64,000 bases of DNA from Plectrocnemia conspersa (GCA_009617715.1 VTFK01000122.1:434001-498000), one strand, 5' to 3'; counted from the first letter of the stretch, positions 23,046-35,481 are shown. Numbers and translations: made by a program. Notes: generated from the sequence alone by a model not told the origin.

Positions 23046-24055
23046 TATTTAAAACAAATACTATTTATAATCCACATTTTTATTATCTTATTTTTACTAT
23101 TATTATTATGAGGAAAATAAATCAGTATTTTTTAGATTCAAATAGATTTTCAAATCACTTTTATAGATAGATTCACGTTTTTCTTTGATATATAAAAATA
23201 AGCACGTTTCCATAGTATTGTAAAACTATTTTGCAGTTTCAGATTTAGTTCCATTAGACTGCTTGGATAAAACACACGAAGGCATCATAGATTTTGCAAC
23301 TGAAGTTTTCACGTGAAAATTTTAAAGCAGCGTCACATTCTTCGTAATCCTGCTTCGCAACTTTGTGTGCATTTTCGTCGACTTTTCTTTTTTATTCGTC
23401 AAGGTACACGTTTTTCCCATTTGCTTTTCGGTCGGATCGAAATACTGAGCTTCGACGTTTCAGTTAAAAAAAATAAAAATGCTTTTTTATTATTTATGAA
23501 TTTTATTATCGATATTATAGAGAACGTTTTACATTTACTATATTGGCGATACAATAGGTATTTACTTAGCATTAATATTCCGAACCGCTTTCAGAACTAC
23601 TAATGCTCTTTTCAATCTTATCTAGTGAAAGCAACAACTAATTCTAGAGAAAGGTTTCGATTTTCGATTCTATCATCGCACTCGTGCTAAACGATATGTT
23701 CTTCAACGCTGATAATAACACTATCTGCATTTCATTATTATGATTTTGCTATCGAAGCGATTAATTCGTAGATATTAAAACCATATTAATAAAGATTGAC
23801 TGTAATGCAAATATAATTGAATTTGCAGCTCAATGATCTGTATTCAAATTAAGGTCAGAGTTATTCGTTCGGTAAATATATACATGTGATTGGTAATTAT
23901 CACAAAATTAGAGTTCGACGATTGTTTTTTACATTAGTTAATTAGTTAATGTCTGCTGTTTAAGTTGATGAAATATAATTAGCCAACTTCGTTAAATTTT
24001 AATTAAATCGAGTAATTACAAGTCTGAATGAAATATAATATTTTTGCGACCTTAG
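23046..24055. other. AT-rich, weakly mixed composition
   Basis: A 96-codon plus-strand frame at 23313-23603 begins in a G+C-richer stretch but ends in low-complexity AT sequence and resembles no family. Not called as a gene. Confidence 0.4.
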
Positions 24056-24150
24056 GGTAGTCTACCCTTTCGTCTGCTTTCTAGAATCGAACCCTTGTTT
24101 TAGGTACTAAATTAACGTATTGTATTTAATCTCCTTTGGCATAATTATGA
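24056..24150 (-). repeat. Possible tRNA-like SINE remnant
   Basis: On the minus strand GGGTTCGATTC (near 24090) matches a pol III B-box. The A-box candidate at the expected distance is poor. A short hairpin (GGGTAGTCTACCC, 24054-24066) lies next to it. Weak call. Confidence 0.2.
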
Positions 24151-24984
24151 CTGTTGACATAATCTGTGTGTTGTATATTATATTAACAAGATTATGTCAT
24201 GTAATTTTTATTGTTGTAGTCGATTTTGTTTATATTTTTTGACAAAATTTTATAAATACAGTACTTTTGCTGTAATTCTAATATTAAATACAAATAAAAA
24301 CTGTATGCGATAGGAAACAGATATTAATAAGACTATTTTTGTTGTTGAATAAAAGATATTCTCTATGAGCCTAATTAGCTAATTATTAGAAAGTTTAATG
24401 TAGAAAATAAATTATAAAATACGGTGAAGTGAAATTTGCCTCTTATTTAAAATATATAAATTAATATTAAAATATAAAAAAAACGCACATACAAATTATT
24501 TATAATATTTATGAATAAATAAAAATCTGTATTCGTTGACGGTTTTCAATTATTGTTTATACACCATTTACGTATATGATCTAACTAAATCCCTTGATTA
24601 TATTATATATGTAGTTAATAATAGTATATTTTACATTTACACGGAGAGAAAAGCTCGTTTTAACTGTATAATAAAATATATGTGTCTATAAAACCGTATA
24701 ACACACAACAATGAAAATTTAAAAAAAGCTTCTCTCTTGCCCTGACATTTGTGACGTCATATGCTCATGACCAAACAGCACTTGAGCTGTTAGGCTTTTA
24801 TATAGATAGTGTTGTTTAAATTCTAATTATTATTTTTAGATATCCTATATAAAGTTTCTGCAAAAAATGTATTTTTATAAAATAAGTATTTAAAAATTCT
24901 GTATTATAATCGCTCATAAAGTTTCACACTTTTAAAATTTATGGTGCGTATAGCCATTAAATTGTTGGAAGGATCGAACGTTTT
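24151..24984. other. AT-rich stretch, no gene seen
   Basis: Nothing supported. Confidence 0.5.
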
Positions 24985-25660
24985 TATAGCATTCGGTTGG
25001 CCCACCAGCCATTAAGATCGTTATTCATTTTATGTTTTACATTACCTATATTTCAACCTTTGCAAAGCGATCTTAAAATTCATTCTCCGTGCACTCTCGC
25101 TGTTTATGATTTCCTTAATTTTTTCGCGCAGACTTCAGCACTTTTTTTCCTCCACTCCTTTCAGCGAATTATCTCCGACTCTAGAGCCGTTATTTATTAC
25201 TTCTCCCCCAAACTGCTGCCGGTCGAGGTGGGGGGGAAGGGGACTTAATACAATTTTAAGTCTCCTTTTTCGCCGTGAAACGTAGGATGGAATTGTTACG
25301 GGATTATTATTAATGGTGGCCAATGTGCGTGTGTGCGAGGGTGGCGGACACCCACCCACTGCGTTCGCCCTTCTTCGGAAGGACGTGATAGAAATGAAAA
25401 AATATGGATAAGGATACGCGAGATTATGTTAAGAATATGAAATATTCCGGAGCGTATTGCCGAGAAATCTAGACGAAGGGGGGCGCAGCGGTGTTATATT
25501 TTTGCATTTGCAACTTTTTTCTCTTCCTTAAACTTCTTCTTACATTTCGTGTAGGTATTTTTTTATTTGCTTCGGATTTATTGCCATAGCACCAGGGAAG
25601 TCGGTTAACTACGGGGAGTCGGGTGGGTGGGTTTCATTTAACTGGCGTTTCAAAAGTTAG
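24985..25660. promoter_or_regulatory. Candidate regulatory island
   Basis: Long G+C-richer block with purine tracts (GGTGGGGGGGAAGGGGAC), CACACCCAC-like words and GGGTGGGTGGG. Short frames overlap on both strands and change frame, with no domain. No repeat partner in the window. Candidate conserved non-coding DNA. Confidence 0.25.
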
Positions 25661-26307
25661 ATAGAATTTTCGTTGATATTATACTGTAACGAGTCGCTTA
25701 GTAAAACATAAATGTATGGATTTTGTAAAGCTTGGTACAATAAATTTCAAAGCCTTTTTAAAATAGAGAATATAGCGTCTGTAGGGAGGCAACCGAGATA
25801 ACAATTTATTTTAAACATTTATAATTTTAAGACACGTCCTCTCGCTCACAATTCTATACATGAATTTGAATTCGTTTCGAATCATTTCTATTTTGCTTTA
25901 TTAATGCGAATAGACGGCGCGATATATTTTATTTTATTTTATACCCATCAGTTGTGTTATTAGAAATATATAATATAATTTGGAAATTTTCATTTTTTGT
26001 ATTATATTTGTACAAAAATATTTTTTAGGTAATGCATCAAAATATATTTGTTTATATTGATATTAAACTTCGAGTGAAAAATAAAGCGTGAAAAGACAAA
26101 TTTAAATCAAATTAGTGTATTAAACAATTTATATAACGAATATAGTAATATATAAATAACTTTTTATTTCAAGCTTTTGAGGAGTTATATTATTTTATTT
26201 TCGACACAAAAATATATGAGTTTAGACTTTTTAATGTCACAGCTATTTGAATACTGTCTTCGGGGTGCTTTGTTTTTGTGTTAATTATAATATAAAATCA
26301 TATTGTA
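25661..26307. other. AT-rich stretch, no gene seen
   Basis: Nothing supported. Confidence 0.5.
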
Positions 26308-26410
26308 CGGCGCGTACGGAGATACTTTCCCTTTCGCTCGCTCGCGTGTTAAGTGACGAGAGTGAGTGAGAGATAAGAGAGTAAAGGCGTGCGGAACGTT
26401 TCGCACGCCC
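26308..26410. repeat. Repeat shared with 4243-4345, plus hairpin
   Basis: GAGATACTTTCCCTTTCGC, CTCGCGTGTTAAGTGACGAG and AGTGAGTGAGAGATAA repeat the 4268-4328 block. Immediately after is a perfect 8-bp hairpin: GGCGTGCG (26386-26393), 8-nt loop, CGCACGCC (26402-26409). The hairpin is not present in the other copy. Confidence 0.55.
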
Positions 26411-26434
26411 TTACTCGTCACTTTTTGATAATTT

Positions 26435-26624
26435 TTTAAAGCAGTTTTATTTTTGAAATATAATTATTTGCAAATTATTATTTCTTAATTTGTAAAATAA
26501 GTTGTACTAGCACAATTTATAAGTAAACCGAGTACTTTATATTTATTTACAAGAAAAAGACACTGACGCGTAAAGAAAAATAACATGTTACCCACTAATT
26601 TGTCGCTGGCGTTTAAATGGTTAA
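26435..26624. mobile_element. piggyBac-like TTAA miniature element, copy 2
   Basis: Matches the right half of 17168-17415: GTACTAGC, CAGTAAACC/AGTAAACCGAGTA, TTTATATTTATTT and GTCGCTGGCGTTTAAA, ending in TTAA at 26621-26624. The left terminus is not recognisable, so this copy is truncated or diverged. Confidence 0.5.
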
Positions 26625-27400
26625 ACATACAAATAAAATTGATAAAGCTAATGAGTCCCAAACTGCGCACTGCGGCGCCATGGAAGCCCGCAAATCTCTC
26701 ACAGGAACTCAAGTACAATATTTTTCTTTCCTTAAGTTTATCATTTTCATTTTCAATTAAATTGAAATGACTGTTACCATTTTAAATCAATCCTTCAATT
26801 ATACAAAATATTCGCTTTTTCGCAAAGTGCACTTGTTATAATTTGACATATGGTGCCTTGTGATAATCTCGATTCAGCAAGGCGCCGAGAGTTGAAAAAA
26901 ATCAGAGAACCACAGGGTAAAGCTAAAGAAAACCCCATGAAATTATTTGCTTTGCTATTTAATCGCCTATTGATGTCACTCACAATGTGCTTATTAATCC
27001 TTCTATCAACTTCGAAACGTTGTCGTCGAAAAGCTGATATATTTTCCCGAAATAAATTTCTTTGGCTGTAACAATTAAACATTAATATATCATCGTTAAA
27101 TGGCTTTTCAGTTAATAAATTAAATACTCGTGAACTGGCATTAGATACATCATAAATTTTATTTTTTTATTTTCGCGAATAAAATAAATTTTGATTAAAA
27201 ATTCCATTTTAAACTTTTCAACTTTTCTGATCGTTGCTTTGTGCGAGTTGTGAATTTCATGTCAAGTGCTTACTCTGGTAATGACGATGTATATTGTATT
27301 TTTTTTGTACAGACATAGTGTCGTCGCACAATAAACACAATGCTTCGTCATCTAATTCGATGAAAAAATAATTCACATTCTGCTTCAAAAGCATATTCAA
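26625..27400. other. No gene supported
   Basis: Overlapping frames on both strands at 26795-27082 arise from a moderately balanced patch. Neither translation resembles a known family and they contradict each other, so neither is called. Confidence 0.4.
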
Positions 27401-28020
27401 AGTCCGCTACTCTCTTCTTTTTTGGCGTTGACGTGATATGATGTATATCTGCGAGTGCTAAAATGAACAAAATATATCAAAAAGCGTTACACGGGTGCAG
27501 AAAGCAGAATGCAAAGCAATAGGAGCGCCACATACGGTCATATCTCGCAACTTATTTAAACTGAGTTTAAAAATATAAAATCTATTCTTATTTCGTAGCT
27601 TACAAAATATTAAATGGTACATATAGAATTATTTTTAATATAATACAATATCAACTACATATGTTTTTAGCTTTTAAACAATCATTTATAACAGCAATAA
27701 ATAACACATGTGTCTTATTAAATACAACAACATTTTAATTGTCCGTAATTTTGATATGTTTTGTACTAATTTCATGCTATTAATCAGTGTCTATCTTCCC
27801 ATAAATTTTCACACATCAGCGCCTAGAGGCAATTCGTCGATCCGTTGTCTCGTATTGTGTGTTAACGCTCTTTGGCCTCTCGCTAATTGCCGAGTTGTCG
27901 TAAATCGAGTGGAAAATATTAACCCTCTAACAGGCGTCGATTTTTCAACATTGCGGTTTCTCATTTTCATTATTTATATATTTTCATCTCGCTTCCAATT
28001 GTTTTTGCGTTTCAATTAAA
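27401..28020. other. Mixed stretch with a small G+C-richer patch
   Basis: A patch at 27800-27990 (GCGCCTAGAGGCAATTCGTC, CTCTCGCTAATTGCCGAG) is unique in the window. TTAACCCTCTAACAGGCG at 27919 resembles a TTAA-type transposon terminus. The frame at 27708-28019 is not recognised. Confidence 0.3.
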
Positions 28021-28950
28021 ATGCCTGAGCAACTCCAATTTTACCCCAATGGCTAAATGTTATTTTTTTTTATTGAAATAATAAAAAAAAATATACGCTC
28101 TGTTTTAAATATATTTTTACCTGTTTTTTAGTATCATTATATACAAGATCGGTCGATGTGCGAATATTTTTTATCAAACGACTCTTTTATTTCAACATTT
28201 TTTATTAAAGTGTCATGTGATTTTCGTAAAAGTTAATATTCGACATTGTCTCTGTTTATATCTTGATGTAAATAATATATTTTTATGTATTGTTTTAAAT
28301 GTTAGTAATAGTGCAAAAACGCCTTATTGTTACAGTATAATCAACGTAATTAGAATTATAAAATAGAAACATTAATTTGTGTCTTCTTAAATTAATTTGT
28401 TTATTATTTATATTAATCATAAATGTTATTATGTCTTACATTTTTAACAACCGCTCTCCATTAAATTTTGAGCCGTCACTTATAGTGTCATAGTTAATAT
28501 AAATATATATATTTGTGCTTATATAAAATATAATATATTTATATAATATATTGAAAGCAGACAATAAAAAAAATTATTGATAAATGACGGTCTGCTATTT
28601 TCGAGAATTTTTTTATGTTTTGCCAAAAGGTTGCACTACAAATTTATATTTCCATCTCTTGATAAAAGTTTAAATCTTATAACGTTCGCAAGATATTTTT
28701 ACAAGCTCAAGTTATATTATTTTTAACTCTTGAAAACGCGTAAGTTTTGATATCACGCGTAAACGCGTGGATGTGTATTGTATGTAATAAAAAAATGTAT
28801 ATACACATGTAATAAAAAAAATCATAAGATCATAACTATCTCGATATTTTAAAGGTTGTTTCAAAAAAATTGCATTTTGTGTCTTTTGGATATATTATTT
28901 TATCATATTTTAATAATAACTTTTGTTATTAATGAATTATTTTAACAGTT
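28021..28950. other. AT-rich stretch, no gene seen
   Basis: Dense AT with alternating TATA tracts around 28500-28550. Nothing else. Confidence 0.5.
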
Positions 28951-29100
28951 ATATTCATTCGTGAGTTTAAGAAAATCTAGACATATTTAATCGTTGATGT
29001 CGTTAAATTACTAATTCCGATCTTCTAGATATACATTTAAAAACTTCCATATGTGATTCGAACACCATTGTGCTTGAAACAGCGTAACGGTAGCAATGTA
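28951..29100 (-). repeat. tRNA-derived SINE-like repeat, copy 1
   Basis: Shares ATATTCATTCGTGAG, CTAATTCCGATCTTCTAGA and the position of a minus-strand B-box (GTGTTCGAATCAC) with the copies at 30485-30712, 33436-33620 and 51311-51530. The tRNA-like head is at the right and the tail at the left. This copy is partly deleted between them. Confidence 0.5.
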
Positions 29101-29963
29101 GTTATCTTCCAGAGTGTGCAATCAGAGTGTGATTTAACTTTATGACGGATATATACGTCACTATCCTTATTGTGTTAAAGTAAAATTTAACAGTTTTAGT
29201 GCCAATTTCTTTAGCACTAATAATGATATTACTATTAATAATGTTTTTTATTTCACATGCTGTCAAAAATTTCGATGAGTAAATTCGAGATGAAACATAT
29301 TCTGGGTTCTGTATTTTTTTTTAAATACTTTTACCAAATTCTGCGCAACTAATTATAGGTGGTCCTGATGTGAGTGCTATCAGAATATAATAAACTTTTA
29401 AAAGCTGTGGTCTACTCGATATTAAAAAATGTCTGCTCGGAAGTAAAACTTTTGCGCTCCTCTGAAAAATATATTAGGTACACCTAATTCTAAAATCATA
29501 TTTTTTTTGTTGATATTTACGTATGAAACAATCAAATCAAACTAGAAAACAATTAATACACGAAATTTACTAATGATTATTATGTTCTAAAATAAGTTAG
29601 ATTTATGCTATACGCATTAATAAGCATATATTTCTTTATTATCGGTTATTAATTACATTTTAAATATAATTTTTAATTAACAACTCAGCTTGAAAATTTG
29701 CCTTTTTTGATAATAAGCCATTAAAAAAAATGGTAAAGTTTAATATCCGGTGTATGGCGTAAAATAATGATGTTTTACTAAAGAAAACGACAACCAATAA
29801 TTGGTAGCGAAGATTTTTTTTATAATATTTCTTAAATTGCTAATATCGTAAGAAGTCCCACATTACCATTTTTAGATATTTTACTTAAGAAAACTCGTAA
29901 ATTACTATTATGATTCATTTGCACGCAGGAGGAATGAAAATAACATTTAATTAATTTTATTCC
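29101..29963. other. AT-rich stretch, no gene seen
   Basis: Nothing supported. Confidence 0.5.
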
Positions 29964-30189
29964 TTTATCTCTTATATCTAGCTGGTTGTTGACATTAATA
30001 AATGATTAAAAACAAACCAACGAAAGTAATAAAATTATTTTTTATGTCGCGTAGTACACATATTTAAAAAAATGCAGTGGTCGGCAAACATTTCTAATAG
30101 GTTGCCACTATTTGTATGCGAGAAAAATTTAAATAGCATTCAACTCCATTTGCTGTTTTATCTCTAATATATAGCTGGTTGTTGACATT
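29964..30189. repeat. 33-bp direct repeats 160 bp apart
   Basis: 29964-29996 and 30157-30189 both read TTTATCTC, then ATAT with one difference, then AGCTGGTTGTTGACATT: 31 of 33 bases are identical. The sequence between them is AT-rich and unremarkable. Could be a local duplication or repeated ends. Confidence 0.6.
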
Positions 30190-30375
30190 GTCACGGTAGT
30201 TGTCTTTACTCGAGTTAAAAGGCTAATAATCTATCTATACACTTATCATAAAAAAATATCAAGAAATGGTCAGATATTCCACTTAGACTTTTTCTCAACA
30301 TTGCAGTCTAAAGATTTTTTGTTATAATTTTATTATCACATTTACTTTTAATTAGATGTTTATTAAAATAAAACA

Positions 30376-30407
30376 TCGTATACGTATTTTGTTGAATACG
30401 TATACGA
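30376..30407. repeat. Perfect 13-bp hairpin
   Basis: TCGTATACGTATT (30376-30388), a 6-nt loop TTGTTG, and AATACGTATACGA (30395-30407). Each arm is itself built around GTATAC. Function unknown. Confidence 0.7.
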
Positions 30408-30484
30408 CGTGTACTATGAGCTGAAGTAAGTAATTATTCAAGTATTTTCAATATCTTATATGTAAGACCTGGTTTGATTTAAAT

Positions 30485-30712
30485 TAATCATCACAATATT
30501 CATCCGCGACATTAAGAAAATACAAGTAAACCTAATCTGTGATGATCGATCGAATTTATAATTATAAAATAATTACTAATTCCGATCTCCTAGACACGAT
30601 ACAGACCGAATGACATTAAGATCCATGTAGGATTTGAACCTAGGTCTTTCAGGTTAATAATCAGCGACCTAAACCTCTTGCTACGAGCTAGTTAAAACTC
30701 TCGCGACCACCT
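30485..30712 (-). repeat. tRNA-derived SINE-like repeat, best copy
   Basis: On the minus strand the head reads TAGCAAGAGGTTTAGG (A-box-like) and CCTAGGTTCAAATCC (B-box), correctly spaced, with a T-stem pairing at four of five positions. The region around ATTAACCTGAAAG resembles the anticodon arm of an asparagine-type tRNA. The body (TCCTAGACACGATACAGAC, TGTGATGATCGATCG) and tail (AATCATCACAATATTCATC) recur in three other copies. No poly-A tail. Non-coding; presumably mobilised by a LINE. Confidence 0.6.
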
Positions 30713-30843
30713 AAAATTACTTAGTGATTGACAATAAACTATGATTTAATCATTAATGAATATATATCTTTTTTGTAGGCATCTATTTAACTGTGTTTTA
30801 TTAAGTCATAATAATGTATCTGTTTCAAAATGTATGAAATATC

Positions 30844-30865
30844 TATGTATGTATGTATGTATGTA
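30844..30865. repeat. (TATG)n microsatellite
   Basis: Five and a half TATG units without interruption. Confidence 0.85.
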
Positions 30866-30959
30866 AAATAAAAAGGCTTGGCCCGCTTTGTATTGTAATA
30901 AAGCTTTTACCGACCATAATTGTGTAGGTACACGTTACTGGTAGTAAATCAATAGTTAG

Positions 30960-31250
30960 CTTTTATTGTTGTCGTCCACACGCCGCTAACTGCAATATAA
31001 CTCCAAATGCAGTTTCAATCGACCGATCGAAACTGGTATTGCAGATTTGGTGATTGGACCAAACCGGGCAAACAAGATTCGACCAACTGACCCATCCCGC
31101 GACCCGTTTTCAAACGACCTCTCACTGACCACACATATCACATAACCATAAAACTCTTTTAGCCTTATTTTGCGGCATATCAAAAAAAGATGTGTATAAA
31201 AGGTCAGCAAGATTCGCGCATTTAAAATTGTTAATTAGTTTTACATGGCT
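30960..31250. other. No gene; short inverted repeat
   Basis: CAGTTTC (31010-31016) and GAAACTG (31029-31035) surround ATCGACCGATC, giving an imperfect 26-nt palindrome. A 74-codon minus-strand frame here is not recognised. Confidence 0.35.
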
Positions 31251-31778
31251 ACAGAATTTATGTAAGATTATCTTTGATCTACTTGTTTTTTGTGTAATAA
31301 AATCGCTGTGTTGGGTACGTTTTCTTTTGGCGAAAGTTTAAGAGTTGAATAACAATAATGAATTCTCTTTACGAATTTGATATTATTAATAACACAAAAG
31401 GCTGGAAAGTTTTAATGGCGTTCCATATTGGTCTTTGGAAGTGCTTTAAGAGATTTGAGAATGTATGCGAAATACCGTAATAGGGCAGTGATATGTTATA
31501 ATTGAAGAAACTTGTCTATGAAAATAAGTGTGTAAGTTGCTCTTGAACTTTTGTATAATAAAAGCTTTGACACCTAACACATTTATTGTTTCACAAAAAT
31601 TCTTATATTGTATGTTAAGTATATTTTTTTCCATAAAATCGTACAATGGTCGAGAGTACCTGTAAACCATATTACGAAGCGGTGCGATGGCTTAATAGTA
31701 AAAGTATAGGATAATACATACACGTGTAGTCAAGTACACACTATTTTAGCATAGTTTAAAATAAAGGCGCATAAAGAT
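31251..31778. other. AT-rich stretch, no gene seen
   Basis: Nothing supported. Confidence 0.5.
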
Positions 31779-31890
31779 TTTGGGGCGGCACTAGTCACTC
31801 GGGTATATTAACCCTTTGCATTCTTATATCGGGGTCGACTTGACATCGGTTACTTTACCAGCAACTACAATGTCGAGGTAGGCTCGACAT
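31779..31890. mobile_element. Possible piggyBac-like terminus
   Basis: TTAA (31808-31811) followed by CCCTTTGCATTC is the layout of piggyBac-family ends. Further in is a perfect 8-bp hairpin ATGTCGAG-GTAGG-CTCGACAT (31870-31890). The flank 31779-31809 matches 8389-8419 in reverse. The opposite terminus was not found. Confidence 0.35.
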
Positions 31891-32538
31891 TTTTTTCAAG
31901 CTGTTTCTTAAATAATTTATATCTATTTTATTATTATTTTTTATTTCGGAAACATTCGGAAATATCACTTGAATTTATAAGAGATGCTTTTAACTAAATT
32001 AGTTTTATGTCAAGTACGCTAAGCTCTGTTTGTGTCAGGTACCCGCCGATGTTTATGACTTAATAGCGTAATATTTAGATTCTCACGCCTGTGCCTAAAT
32101 TTGTCTCAAAGATTTCTGAACTTTTAATACCAGCCGACTTAATCTTATTGTATGTAAATTATGCCTGCTGTCTTTATTTTGTCTACCTTGTTGCCGATTT
32201 TCACGTATGAATTACATGTGTTTTAATTAATGGATGCTCCATTGATGAACCTGATACTTAATATATTTAGTGATGATACTCCTTATGACTTACTAATACT
32301 GGTATTTAAAAAAACTATTTAAAATTAATTTATGTATATTTCTAGTATGAGTATATATAATAAAGAAACAGGTGGTGCATATAAAATTAGCCATTAATAT
32401 GTTTCATTGACGCACTTTTTGCCAATTCAATTTTGCGCTTGTTAAATAAAACGTTGATATAACAAGTACAGTTAAGGGTGACTTGGAAAGTTTTGAGTTT
32501 CAAACGTGGACCCGGCGCTAACTCACCGGTACTAATTA
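31891..32538. other. AT-rich stretch, no gene seen
   Basis: Nothing supported. Confidence 0.5.
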
Positions 32539-32592
32539 CAGTAAAACCGCACTAATTCAGACTAATTTAGTAGCGAGGCATTCTGAATTAGT
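32539..32592. mobile_element. Possible pogo/Tigger-like terminus
   Basis: TA followed by CAGTAAAACCGCACTAATTC is the style of pogo-family ends. Inside is an 11-bp inverted repeat (ACTAATTCAGA 32551-32561, TCTGAATTAGT 32582-32592). The second element end is not evident. Confidence 0.3.
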
Positions 32593-33435
32593 AATACAGT
32601 CTGTGGAACGAGGGATAGGTAAATTTGTTTAATATATAATTTATTATATCTACACACGTACATTCAAGTTTAATGAACGTTTGCATTCAAACAAATTTGA
32701 TAAATTTCTTTTAAGTATTTCATAAAAGTAAGGGAACGTTTGAATTAGTATTAATAAAATGAGAAACGCTTTGTAAGATAAAATTGCGGTGATACTTTAA
32801 TTAGCGCCAGAATGAATTTTACCGCTTCCTCACTACCTACGTGTAAACTGAAGTGTTACATATTCAATTTTTAATTAAAACAACCTAAGTCGAATTTATT
32901 GCGTGTGCGGCCACCGCCATCACCTGCAAACCGGGCTTTATAATTGTTTAATTTCGTTTCTGTTCCGCGTTTGGTGCTGATCCTTAATTAAGACTTGTTT
33001 ACAAACAAGAGATGCTCGTTTGTTCTCTATCTCTGACTGACTCTCTCACTCTATCTTTCGAAAGGGATGCTGATTTGTAAATTGCGTGCTTGATGTTTAC
33101 GATCAACTTGGCTGTATGCTTGTTTTAGTCGTCTAAGTAGATAGATTTGATCAATTGTGATGAGTTGGTTTGTTGAAAAGTATTCATTTTGATGTTTGTG
33201 TTGCTTGTGGGTTTGTTAGGAAATGATGCTGAGTTGTACAATTATGGTAAATAGATCTTGTATGTGCTGTTTATGTTACACATAATTTTAGGAGAGGAAC
33301 TTAATTTGTATGTATAAACACAACACAGGACAGTTAATGAATTTAATATTAAGACATGATATAAATAAACTCACGAACGTTTATAAAATGAGCTGTTTTA
33401 AACATTTGATCAATAAATGTTTAACATTAAAAATT
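32593..33435. other. Mostly AT-rich, no gene seen
   Basis: A slightly G+C-richer stretch at 32880-33080 (TGCGTGTGCGGCCACCGCC) may be a small conserved element. No frame is supported. Confidence 0.4.
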
Positions 33436-33620
33436 TAGGAAAACCAAATCTGTGATAATCGATTGGAATTATAACTATATAATAATCATCAATTACGATC
33501 TCACAGACACGATATAAATCGAAAAAAAATTGATTTTATATGGGATTTAAACCTTTAAGTATTTTATGTATAAAAACCGACTGGTATATCGTGCTATATT
33601 TAACAGGCACAGAGCGATCT
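33436..33620 (-). repeat. tRNA-derived SINE-like repeat, copy 3
   Basis: Body TCTGTGATAATCGAT and TCTCACAGACACGATATAAA, and the tRNA-like region GGGATTTAAACCTTTAAG, align with 30485-30712. Strongly diverged; the B-box is damaged. Confidence 0.45.
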
Positions 33621-34599
33621 GTTCATATCTATTATTATTACACTACTTTAGCGGGTAAATTACATTATTAGATCGGCGCAAATTTTCGAAACGTAAATAA
33701 TATTGAAAAAATACAATGAATAGTCATTATGGCTGACCACCCCCTATCAGTATTTTGATAATAATGCATACATGTGCCACGGAAACGATTTTTATAAATT
33801 ATATGTTATTAACGTATATTGCACATACGATATTATTACCTATTCAAGTGGTTTATGCGTTAATACTGATATCTTTTCTCATATTTATATAATTTAAATT
33901 TATTCATTTATATAATTGAATGTTAAATGGAAATGCGATAATTAAATTGCTCTACTTATTAATAATTTCCCAATACAATTTCCTACATTGCCATTTCAAC
34001 TTTGTCCCATCGGTACAAAATCACCAACTTTTATCAGGTAGAAAGTTTTTCTTCGAATTTATTAATTTCGCTTTCGGTTGAGCGATGTTCTTTGGACAAC
34101 TTTGAGTTTATTGATGGTCTTGGGCGCTAAAGTTTGACAGCCATGTGTCGTTGTAGTTGTAACACGTTGCTCGCGGAGAACGCGCTAAATTTATTTATAT
34201 TGTGGTTATAATAGCGCATTGGTAGAAGTTCGTATTAATAACTCAAGGGACTACGTTCGATTTTTGCCGCAAAATCTAATTTTACCATTAAAGTGTTGTA
34301 TATGTTCCAGAAATCATACCGGTATACATTTTCATCAGTATACATTTCTACTAGTGAAAGTATAATTTAACTGACTAATTATATGATGTTCTAAACCGTC
34401 GAATTAATCGTTAAACATTTTTTATATTATATTTGTTTATTATGAATAAGAACATAAGCGTTTTGAGTACGTGTACCATTTCACTGATATTGACCAGTAC
34501 TATTTATTGTAAATCATTTTTTTTATATATTTTAACTAACCTAGTGAAATTGTATTTTTACCAAAAAATATAACTTTACTGAAAAATACGCATTCACTG
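33621..34599. other. AT-rich, one short shared repeat
   Basis: 33725-33742 is the reverse complement of 7897-7914. TAGTGAAA and AGTGAAAT words near 34330-34560 are also found around 42770-42800 and may belong to repeat Z. No gene. Confidence 0.4.
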
Positions 34600-34745
34600 T
34601 AACGGTTGCGAAACTTCTATTTGCTATTCAAACCCAAACCTTACATAAACGAATTAACCAAAGCAAACTTAGCTTAATGAACGTTCTAAAACTAACAATA
34701 GATGCTCAATTTTCATTGACATTTTAGAGCAGCATATAATTTAAC
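34600..34745. repeat. Dispersed repeat Z, copy 1
   Basis: GCGAAACTTCTATTTGCTA and CAAACCCAAACC match the reverse complement of 42650-42690, while TGACATTTTAGAGCAGCATA matches 42706-42725 in direct orientation. Mixed orientation between copies indicates a palindromic element. Confidence 0.4.
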
Positions 34746-34949
34746 TAATTTTCACTGGCCTAGTTAGTAAAATTATATTTATTATAGTGAAAATATATAA
34801 ATATACAAACAGTGCATAATGTTATTACAATGCATTACAATAAATAAGTATACATTATCTATCTACAACATTTTGTAATATTAACATATATTACAATAAA
34901 AACGAATATCCTCTTCTTATAGCGAGCTATTACTTCAGTTATTATTCGA

Positions 34950-35330
34950 ATTTGTTCTCAAATCCCTTTGAAGCTCTTTTACCCGGCTTTAAAGCTTACG
35001 TCGAGGCCGTATGAATATTTTTTAAGTCAGCGCCTCTCTTTTCGACTTATCGATCTGGCCGCCGCGAGCTTTTTTGCTTTTACAATCGCGAACAAAGCTC
35101 TTTGGACCTCCGATATAGCCGATCGCGCTTCTACAAAAAGGAGGCTCCTTTTTTTTTGCACTCTTCGGAAAAAAGTTTTTTTCTTATTCCTTGTACTACC
35201 GTTCGACAGATTGGCGTTTAATTTTCGATGCGGCGTCGATTTCACAGGGGCGCCGGAATTCAGGCGTCGTTTTCAATTTCAAGTTTCCGCCACACCCTCT
35301 ATGGGGAGTTCCCATGGCGAAAATTGAATA
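34950..35330. promoter_or_regulatory. Candidate regulatory island
   Basis: CpG-containing block (CTGGCCGCCGCGAGC, GATGCGGCGTCG). Frames of 72-119 codons overlap on both strands, as expected of G+C-richer sequence without selection for stops, and none resembles a protein family. No repeat partner. Candidate conserved element. Confidence 0.25.
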
Positions 35331-35481
35331 CCGTTTTGTTCTATTTCTTTTGTGGACGTATCTAGTAGAAGTGCGTATATATGTATATACGTTCTTGAAT
35401 GAAAGTGGCAGAAAAAAGTTTGTGCTGCTTCTGCTTTATATGCATATTGAGCGTCGTTTTTATTGCTGACAATATATCGTA

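Noticed and set aside
35027..35469. Overlapping frames of 72-119 codons on both strands
   Set aside because: Mutually exclusive frames in a G+C-richer patch with no domain; treated as non-coding.
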